5,918 bases of DNA, taken from assembly GCA_005793615.1 (NCBI GenBank), contig SXRI01000477.1, positions 1 through 5,918 on the forward strand, in the 5' to 3' direction. The first letter of the stretch is position 1, and each line of letters starts with the position of its first letter. Below, piece after piece: positions 1-5,210 of the stretch. Both the position numbers and the translations under genes were made by a program. The notes beneath the pieces were generated by a model. That model was not told where the DNA came from, did not search any database, and saw only the letters and a program-made list of their open reading frames with translations. This DNA comes from Bdellovibrionales bacterium (lineage in GTDB: Bacteria > Bdellovibrionota > Bdellovibrionia > Bdellovibrionales > JAMPXM01).

Positions 1-696
1 AGGCTACCAAGTAGCTTCACGTTCAGCACACATCTTGCACTCTCCCCGGCGGACGCTAATGGAGAGTGGGACGTGCGCCTCGAGAAAATCTTGCCGTTAA
101 TTTTAATTGCGACTCTGAGCCGTGATCTGCGCATCACCGGTACCCGCCCTTCCGTCGCCTCTCAGTTGGCCCCTGACAAAGCCACAGTCGTGTTGCCCAA
201 CAAATGTGGTGACACCCTTGAGGCAGCTAGCCCTGCTGAATCATTCCATTTTCTAAATAAACTGAGTGGCCAGTGGTACGCGGGACTTCAGGTCGCTCTT
301 CTTGAAGGAAGCGAGATCATTCAAGACGGCTTCACAATTGGGTCTGAGGCCTTCTCCCCTTCCCGCTTTGTCATATCGGACGACGAAGACTTAGTTAAAA
401 CTACGAAATCCATGACGATTCCACGCTCAATGAAAATAGGCCGTGAAGATAAAGATGGCTTTCGTCTGCTTCAACTCAATTTCGCAAAGTCAGGCGACGA
501 GTCGAACTGCGTGTTTTATGCAGTTAAATTGGTGCACGAAGCGAGTTTACTGGTGCGCGGCCCCACTCCAATATCTTCGAACCCAGATTCGACTATGATC
601 GATGGGGAGCCCATCCGAATCCACTATCGTTTTCGCAACTCCAGTCTCGAGACTCGTGCACCCATCGGACAAACTGCGGCACTTAGCGGACATTAA
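1..696 (+). CDS. Unrecognised protein, probably 3' part of a larger gene
   Basis: I do not recognise this protein. The frame has no stop from the first base of the window to TAA at 694-696, giving 231 residues, so the gene probably begins upstream. The first 24 codons (reading ...SPADANGEWDVRLEKI) look as protein-like as the rest. The alternative is a complete 207-residue protein starting at GTG 73. It has a purine-rich GGAG at 61-64, eight bases upstream, and its N-terminus is short, basic and hydrophobic (RLEKILPLILIATL), but no clear signal-peptidase site follows. The body is mixed polar and hydrophobic, suggesting beta structure, with two cysteines (fragment residues 69 and 170) and no motif I can name. 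It runs convergent to the LPS operon and ends 16 bp from it, so it is not part of that operon. It is the only long frame in 1-700, which supports its being real. Confidence 0.6.
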   Translation, partial: RLPSSFTFSTHLALSPADANGEWDVRLEKILPLILIATLSRDLRITGTRPSVASQLAPDKATVVLPNKCGDTLEAASPAESFHFLNKLSGQWYAGLQVALLEGSEIIQDGFTIGSEAFSPSRFVISDDEDLVKTTKSMTIPRSMKIGREDKDGFRLLQLNFAKSGDESNCVFYAVKLVHEASLLVRGPTPISSNPDSTMIDGEPIRIHYRFRNSSLETRAPIGQTAALSGH

Positions 697-714
697 GTGA
701 CCAAATCCGTCACT
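680..714. other. Overlapping inverted repeats in the convergent gap
   Basis: Two small hairpins sit where the convergent genes meet. CACTTA (680-685) pairs with TAAGTG (694-699) across an 8-base loop. AGTGAC (696-701) pairs with GTCACT (709-714) across a 7-base loop. They share 696-699, so only one can form at a time. The second spans the whole 16-bp gap and both stop codons, which is where a bidirectional terminator would lie. Neither strand has a following T tract, so an intrinsic terminator is doubtful. Confidence 0.25.
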
Positions 715-1873
715 AGTGCTTCTCGTTGATACCGATGAAAGAACTCGCCGCGAGAACTACATCCTGAGCCGAAACTTTTTGCATGCATTCATGTGTCTGT
801 ATTGGGCAAGACTTCGCGCCATGCTTGCCACAAGGCCTGCATGGTACCTGCGAGCGTGACACCTGCACGACTCTCGCAGCCGTTTGCCACGGACGATAGC
901 CAAATTCTAAAACCGTGGGTCCAAATACCGAGACCGTCGGCACGCCAGCCGCCGCTGCCATATGCATCGCACCGCTATCGTTGCACACCAACAACTCCGC
1001 ATGAGCCAAGATCTCCGCCGATTCAAATAGTCCACAGCGCCCCGCAATCGACACCGCACCGGGCGCTTCGGTCGCGACCCACTGGCAAAGGTCTTTTTCC
1101 TCAGGAGCCCCCATCACGACGACCCGAAAGTTTGCGCGCGACAAACTGCGGGCCACTTCCGCAAAACCTTCTGCCTTCCACATTTTAGTTTTCCATACAC
1201 TGCTCGGCGCGAGAACAACCAGTGGACGCCCCTGCAAATCCAACTCGCGCCATATAGTTCGAGACTTCTCGGCCAGACCGTCATCACCGAAGGGACGACT
1301 ATGGCGTCGCGCGCGCACCTGTTTTAGATGCTCGACAGTCATCTCGGCCCATGAAGGCACCTCCAAAAGACTGCCATCTTGTTTTTGTCCACCGGGAAGA
1401 GATTGACGATCAGCAAATTCTTTCAACCGTTCCTGCCACCCCACCTCGATCGGAATCAGCAAGGCCAACTGTCGAAGGGCTTCAGGTAATTCGAGTGGAC
1501 GAACGATGCGCCGATCAAAAACCAAACTAAACAATCCACCTCGATAACCGATCTTCACCCGAGCCTTTACTGAGGCAATAAAGAGCGCCGAGCGAATCGA
1601 CTGGTGCGGGCAAATCAACCACTCGAACTGGCGGGAACGGACAAGGTCTTTTGCCTTCTTCAAACTGGCCGACGAGGTTTTATCGACCTCTATCGCCTCA
1701 TCAACCAATCCCAAGCGCACCACCAAGTCGCCTAGGCCTTTTCGACAAATCAGCGTCAGTTTATCATTGGGTCGAAGACGTCTCAATTCCTTGAACAACG
1801 GGATCCCAAGAAGGAGATCCCCAAGAAATGCGGTTTGAAAAATCAGGTGTTCAGATCCGGATCGTTCTGCCAA
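713..1873 (-). CDS. waaF: ADP-heptose:LPS heptosyltransferase II-like (GT9)
   Basis: This is a family 9 glycosyltransferase (GT-B fold), likely cytoplasmic and membrane-associated, that would transfer heptose from ADP-heptose to the growing LPS inner core. The N-terminal domain opens with HLIFQTAFLGDLLLGIP; D19 fits the catalytic Asp of this family. The C-terminal domain has LAPSSVWKTKMW (221-232) with the phosphate-contacting lysine region, an AGR segment (277-279), CNDSGAMHMAAA (297-308) and VFGPT (316-320). It ends with a WaaF-type cysteine cluster (CRPC 345-348, C356, C363). At 386 residues it is longer than the usual roughly 350, with extra sequence between the domains (about 145-215). 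The start is TTG 1873: an in-frame TGA lies at 1886-1888, no ATG, GTG or other TTG occurs before the conserved strand, and GGGGA lies just upstream. It overlaps the preceding GT9 gene by 31 bp. Family is certain; the exact acceptor sugar is inferred. Confidence 0.88.
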   Translation of the reverse strand: MAERSGSEHLIFQTAFLGDLLLGIPLFKELRRLRPNDKLTLICRKGLGDLVVRLGLVDEAIEVDKTSSASLKKAKDLVRSRQFEWLICPHQSIRSALFIASVKARVKIGYRGGLFSLVFDRRIVRPLELPEALRQLALLIPIEVGWQERLKEFADRQSLPGGQKQDGSLLEVPSWAEMTVEHLKQVRARRHSRPFGDDGLAEKSRTIWRELDLQGRPLVVLAPSSVWKTKMWKAEGFAEVARSLSRANFRVVVMGAPEEKDLCQWVATEAPGAVSIAGRCGLFESAEILAHAELLVCNDSGAMHMAAAAGVPTVSVFGPTVLEFGYRPWQTAARVVQVSRSQVPCRPCGKHGAKSCPIQTHECMQKVSAQDVVLAASSFIGINEKH

Positions 1874-3096
1874 ATGGATCCCCGGTCAATTTCAGTGTTT
1901 CTCTCTGACTGGCCATTACTCTGGCCATTACTCTGGCCATTATTATGGCCATTATTCTGGCTCTTCGATCGTTGTTCGGTTCGTTTTTCGGCCAAGGATG
2001 CGATTCCAGATTTCACACCTGCGAGTAAAGCATCGACAGAAACCAGATCATGGCACATCGGGTTCTTGTCACAGCTCCTCTTCCAGCAGGGACTGCAACT
2101 CGCTTGCGTCAGTACGCTTGCACCACGTTCATAAAGATCTACTTCATGAGCGCATGTAGGTCCGAACCACGCCACTGTCCATTTCTTCAGCGCAATCGCC
2201 AAATGCATTCCTAAGCTATCACCGGTAACAACAATATCACAAGCAGCAACACTGACAATACCATCTCTTAAGCCTCGATCCGTGGGCGAAAGAATAGCGT
2301 CGAGACCGTGAGCAATTCGTTGGTTCCGCAGTGTCTCATCTCGCCCGCCGAGAAGCACAACGCGAACCATCATCTCTTGATTCAATCGGCGCACCAGCTC
2401 GCGATGCATTTCTATAGTCAATTTCTTGGCCGCAATGGTCTGCGCGCAGCCCGTATTGAGACCTACGAGAATCTGACGCTGCCGCGTCCATGCCGATCGT
2501 CGGAAATCACGATCACGTTGTTCACGATCCGTAAGTCGAAGTACATACTCATCGCGCTGCCAACTACCCAACTCCAACGCTTCATGTACAAGCTGAGTTT
2601 CCATCTTCTGGTTCTGGAAAAACTTCTTGGCGTTTGAAAGTCCGATCTGCCAGAGTTCTTCGGCTGCAGGTGTGGCAGGCAATACCGCTCCGCTTGCCGC
2701 TTCGACCGTAAACCCAAACACCATCTCCGCTCGTGTGGCTTTCAGCACCCCGGCCGCTTTCAGACTCTTATCAATGACCAATGCTACATCAAACTCGAGC
2801 ACCGAAAGCTGCAGGAGATCATCGGCTGCGGTCGTCAAGATCCGATCAACCATCGGGTTGTTGTGCAGTACCTGGTCAGCAGGTTTCTGCGTCACCCAAG
2901 TGATATGACATCCCGGAAATTTCCGCCGTATCGACGGCAATAGAGCGGTCGAACGCATGACCGCTCCGATCGCTTCGAGATGAATCACTAGTACCCTGGT
3001 GGTGGGAACACTCAATTGCGGGCAAAGATGATCGCAAATTTCGCTTTTTCCACAAGGCTTATAACCATTAAAGTGTCGGCATTTTGAAATCGTCAT
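1843..3096 (-). CDS. Cysteine-rich family 9 glycosyltransferase
   Basis: A heptosyltransferase-like GT9 protein of 417 residues, presumably acting on the LPS core or another surface glycan. The first Rossmann domain starts with RVLVIHLEAIGAVMRSTALLP (from 34) and the second carries GLNTGC (212-217), VVLLGG (246-251), VVTGDSLGMHLAIA (289-302, the counterpart of NDSG-MHLA) and WFGPT (310-314). Three things are unusual. Four cysteines precede the fold (C6, C15, C21, C25). Where GT9 enzymes have GD, this has GA (A45), so the usual catalytic Asp is absent. After a C-terminal cluster (C334, C337, C342, C348) comes a hydrophilic tail with Asn-Gly-Gln repeats (381-397). The ATG at 3096 is fixed by an in-frame TAG two codons upstream; GGGG abuts the ATG, too close for normal Shine-Dalgarno use. 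A gap of 70 bp separates it from the DUF3108 gene, and its end overlaps the waaF-like gene by 31 bp. Donor and acceptor are unknown. Confidence 0.88.
   Translation of the reverse strand: MTISKCRHFNGYKPCGKSEICDHLCPQLSVPTTRVLVIHLEAIGAVMRSTALLPSIRRKFPGCHITWVTQKPADQVLHNNPMVDRILTTAADDLLQLSVLEFDVALVIDKSLKAAGVLKATRAEMVFGFTVEAASGAVLPATPAAEELWQIGLSNAKKFFQNQKMETQLVHEALELGSWQRDEYVLRLTDREQRDRDFRRSAWTRQRQILVGLNTGCAQTIAAKKLTIEMHRELVRRLNQEMMVRVVLLGGRDETLRNQRIAHGLDAILSPTDRGLRDGIVSVAACDIVVTGDSLGMHLAIALKKWTVAWFGPTCAHEVDLYERGASVLTQASCSPCWKRSCDKNPMCHDLVSVDALLAGVKSGIASLAEKRTEQRSKSQNNGHNNGQSNGQSNGQSERNTEIDRGSIWQNDPDLNT
1909..1960. repeat. 12-bp tandem repeat coding a glycosyltransferase tail
   Basis: On the + strand there are four units of 12 bp: ctggccattact at 1909 and again at 1921, ctggccattatt at 1933, atggccattatt at 1945, then a partial ctgg to 1960. 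The first two units are identical and the others differ by one or two bases. Read on the minus strand in frame they give SNGQ, SNGQ, NNGQ and NNGH. Because the unit is a multiple of three, gain or loss of a unit would keep the frame and change only tail length. Confidence 0.9.
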
Positions 3097-3132
3097 CCCC
3101 TAATTGTAGGGCGAGGCCGGTGGGATTGTTAC
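3097..3132 (-). promoter_or_regulatory. Possible internal promoter for the two GT9 genes
   Basis: On the minus strand TACAAT (3108-3103) matches five of six bases of the sigma-70 -10 consensus. GTAACA (3132-3127), 18 bp further up, matches four of six of the -35. With a normal distance from the -10 box, transcription would start at or next to the A of the ATG at 3096, giving a leaderless message. The -10 box also lies in an inverted repeat, CCCTA-CAAT-TAGGG (3111-3098). The -35 is weak, so this is a candidate only. Confidence 0.3.
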
Positions 3133-3166
3133 TCGACTGGTCTATTTTTTCGACGGCAAAACAGGG

Positions 3167-4345
3167 TCATTCATCGGCAGCTGGTGCGCGACCGGGCTGA
3201 ATGCTGACGAGAGAAGCGACCACCGTACCGATCTTGATTTTACTTTCTATTCGAACGATATATTTTCGTTCGTCGTCAGTCAGCCAAACAAACACATCGC
3301 CGACAGGTTTGAATACGCCATTCAACTCGATCTTTGGCTTGAGTACGACGGTATTGAGTTCACCCATCGGAGTCTGCAGTTTCTCACGCCGAAGAACCTC
3401 ACCTGTTACCGTCAGATTTTCTTTTTCGTGCGCCACCAAAAAAGCAAGCTTCTTCCCGGGCCTTAACTGAAAGTTACGCAGGTAATGAGAGGCCGTGAAG
3501 ATGTTCTGCGCGTATTGTTGAATTTCCCATTCAAACTTTCGCTCCTCCACCTTTTGCTCGGCATCAATACGTTTATCCCAAAAGGTTGCTTGCATCTTCG
3601 TCCAATCAAACAAGCAGCGCGTTTCACGCAACTGCTTGGACTCCTTCACGTGCAGAGCATAACTCGACGGTACCAATGTCTGATAATCAATGAAGGTCTC
3701 AAACCAGTCGTCGACGGCATAAAACATTGAAAACACCGAATTAGACTTCGCCGTTCCGACCAAGTGATAGCTTTTTCGTCCGTTCACCTTGACGAACGGC
3801 CGTACCTCTAAAACCATCTCGCCACCAGAAACGCCGAAATAACTGACCTCAAGAGTCAGCTTCTCACCGACCTGAAAGGGGTCGATAGCTGGCCGACGTC
3901 CAACAAAGCCTTCACCATCCTCCAAAGCCGGCTCATGAACCTTAGACACAGCCTCTGCCGAAGCGGGCGCTAGCGGTTCCTTGCCTGGCGCTTGAGCCTC
4001 AACTGGCGGCGGCTCCCTTTTTTTGCGTGACTGCTTGCTGATTTTTGGTTCATCCGTCTTTTCTTTCGGCGGGTGAGGCGCACTGGCTCCGGGTACGGGC
4101 TCAGGCCCCGGCAATAGAACATAAAGACCTGATCCACTGGCGCTCAGTTCAGGCGGAAGCTCACTGACCTGTAACTGCTTATCAAACTCATCGTGCTTGA
4201 GAATTTCTTGAGAACGTCCGCTCTTTAGAACTGAAGAGGCGCAACCACCGCAGACCAAAAAAGAAATCGACACGGAAATCCAAACAGATATCGATACTCC
4301 AGTCGATACTGCGGTCGATAAGAAAACTCGTCTGCCATCATTCAC
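3167..4345 (-). CDS. DUF3108 protein, putative envelope lipoprotein
   Basis: A 392-residue protein whose C-terminal part (about 155-385) looks like DUF3108, a beta-rich envelope domain of unknown function. Signs are the opening DPFQVGEKLTLEVSYFGVSGGEM, the AVDDWFETFID segment (210-220) and the later TPMGELNTVVLKPKIE (325-340). The N-terminus is basic (RR at 5-6), then a long Ser/Val/Ile hydrophobic run to about residue 31, then VCGGCASS. C35 is the likely lipidated cysteine, but the residue at -3 is Cys where Leu is usual, so lipidation is plausible, not sure. Residues about 75-145 form a Pro/Lys/Glu-rich, probably disordered linker that could span periplasmic space. The GTG start at 4345 overlaps the acyltransferase stop by 8 bp, with GGAAAGAG just upstream, so the two are probably translationally coupled. 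Position inside a lipid A/core operon suggests a role in LPS or outer-membrane biogenesis; no activity can be read from the sequence. Confidence 0.85.
   Translation of the reverse strand: MNDGRRVFLSTAVSTGVSISVWISVSISFLVCGGCASSVLKSGRSQEILKHDEFDKQLQVSELPPELSASGSGLYVLLPGPEPVPGASAPHPPKEKTDEPKISKQSRKKREPPPVEAQAPGKEPLAPASAEAVSKVHEPALEDGEGFVGRRPAIDPFQVGEKLTLEVSYFGVSGGEMVLEVRPFVKVNGRKSYHLVGTAKSNSVFSMFYAVDDWFETFIDYQTLVPSSYALHVKESKQLRETRCLFDWTKMQATFWDKRIDAEQKVEERKFEWEIQQYAQNIFTASHYLRNFQLRPGKKLAFLVAHEKENLTVTGEVLRREKLQTPMGELNTVVLKPKIELNGVFKPVGDVFVWLTDDERKYIVRIESKIKIGTVVASLVSIQPGRAPAADE
4259..4318 (-). repeat. Degenerate 12-bp repeats coding a signal sequence
   Basis: Read on the minus strand, codons 10-29 of the DUF3108 gene fall into five 12-bp units: TCGACCGCAGTA, TCGACTGGAGTA, TCGATATCTGTT, TGGATTTCCGTG and TCGATTTCTTTT. 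They code STAV, STGV, SISV, WISV and SISF, the hydrophobic core of the putative signal peptide. The first two units are the clearest copies; the later ones are diverged. This looks like a signal sequence built or lengthened by small tandem duplication. Confidence 0.6.
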
Positions 4346-5210
4346 GAAACTCTTTCCAGCGCCGATGAATCCACATCCATTGCTCCGGATGGCGGCGTAC
4401 TATTGCCTCCAGTTTATCAGTATAGGCTTGCGTCAACACAGTGATGTTTTGCTCGTTAAGTCGATCGTCCAGTAGGATGGGTTCCTCAAAACGGGCGACA
4501 TGAACTCCATCAGCCCGACGATAGGTGTAGCAAGGAAGCACCGGAACGCCGGTTCTTACCGCAATCAATGCCAGGCCAGCGGCGGTCCCTGTTTCTTTGC
4601 CAAAAAATCTGGTTCGCACCCCTACTGGCGGCCCCATGAACTGGTCCAAGACGAAAATCACCAAACGATTCCGCTTAAGCGCGCGTAAGATTTCAAACGA
4701 ACTCTTTTCCGCCGAAATGAACTGCGTGCCATGTTTTTTGCGCATGCCAAACCACAAATCATTCAGCCAGCGAGCTTTGATCTCCTTCGAAATCAAACTC
4801 ATCGGATAACCCATCTGAGACATCGCTGCGGTGGTAAAGTCACCGTTACCCAGATGGAGCGTCAACATTAATGCTCCCTTACCAGGTTTCAATACGGCAT
4901 CCGCAATTTCAAAATTCTCGAAGACAAAATAACGGGCAATTTTTTCTTTGGTCAGAAAAGGCAAGAGCGCAAATTCAACAATGGTACGGCCCATATGGCA
5001 AAGCGAGGCACGTGCCAAACTCGTTCGTTCTTCAAGTGACATATCGGGAAATGCGATCCCGACATTCTCAATCGCCACCCGACGACGAATGCGCAAGACA
5101 TCAAACCATAACAAGCCGATCAAATCACCCATGCGATCATGTACGAACCTGGGTAACAAACTAATGAGAAAACTAAAACCCTTAAAAAAGAGACCGATGA
5201 ACAGCTTCAT
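4338..5210 (-). CDS. lpxL: Lipid A acyltransferase, LpxL/HtrB family
   Basis: A 290-residue member of the lysophospholipid acyltransferase superfamily that would move an acyl chain from acyl-ACP to a lipid A hydroxyacyl group at the inner membrane. An N-terminal membrane anchor (about residues 4-20, LFIGLFFKGFSFLISLL) is followed by RRRVAIENVGIAFPD, typical of the family. The catalytic HX4(D/E) motif is HLGNGD, H119 to D124. Later motifs are VLDQ (near 187-190), the RFFGKETGTAAG segment (201-212), VPVLP (222-226) and the closing WMWIHRRWK (278-286). I chose ATG 5210 because AAGGA lies five bases upstream (5220-5216) and the membrane anchor begins at once; a TTG start at 5327 would add 39 basic residues unlike the family. 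The start lies inside lpxK (29-bp overlap). No sign distinguishes LpxL from LpxM or LpxP roles, so the symbol gives the family rather than the acylation position. Confidence 0.88.
   Translation of the reverse strand: MKLFIGLFFKGFSFLISLLPRFVHDRMGDLIGLLWFDVLRIRRRVAIENVGIAFPDMSLEERTSLARASLCHMGRTIVEFALLPFLTKEKIARYFVFENFEIADAVLKPGKGALMLTLHLGNGDFTTAAMSQMGYPMSLISKEIKARWLNDLWFGMRKKHGTQFISAEKSSFEILRALKRNRLVIFVLDQFMGPPVGVRTRFFGKETGTAAGLALIAVRTGVPVLPCYTYRRADGVHVARFEEPILLDDRLNEQNITVLTQAYTDKLEAIVRRHPEQWMWIHRRWKEFRE

Noticed and set aside
793..1188. 131-residue plus-strand reading frame opposite the waaF-like gene
   Set aside because: Its Pro/Arg/Ser-rich composition is that of an antisense shadow, and it covers the most conserved part of the GT9 domain on the other strand.
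1802..1826. Approximate direct repeat GATCCCAAGAA / GATCCCCAAGAA
   Set aside because: It falls in the conserved FLGDLLLGIP motif of the waaF-like gene, where repeated Leu-Gly-Asp/Ile codons explain the likeness.
1835..2134. 99-residue plus-strand frame with LLWPLLWPL repeats
   Set aside because: The hydrophobic repeats are only the reverse reading of the 12-bp repeat that codes the Asn-Gly-Gln tail. The minus-strand gene explains the region.
3133..3166. Terminator after the DUF3108 gene
   Set aside because: There is an A-rich run on the minus strand but no GC-rich stem followed by T residues.
5181..5190. Run of six T residues at the end of lpxK as a slippage or terminator signal
   Set aside because: It codes the normal Leu-Phe-stop end, no stem precedes it, and the next gene starts upstream of it, so termination here makes no sense.
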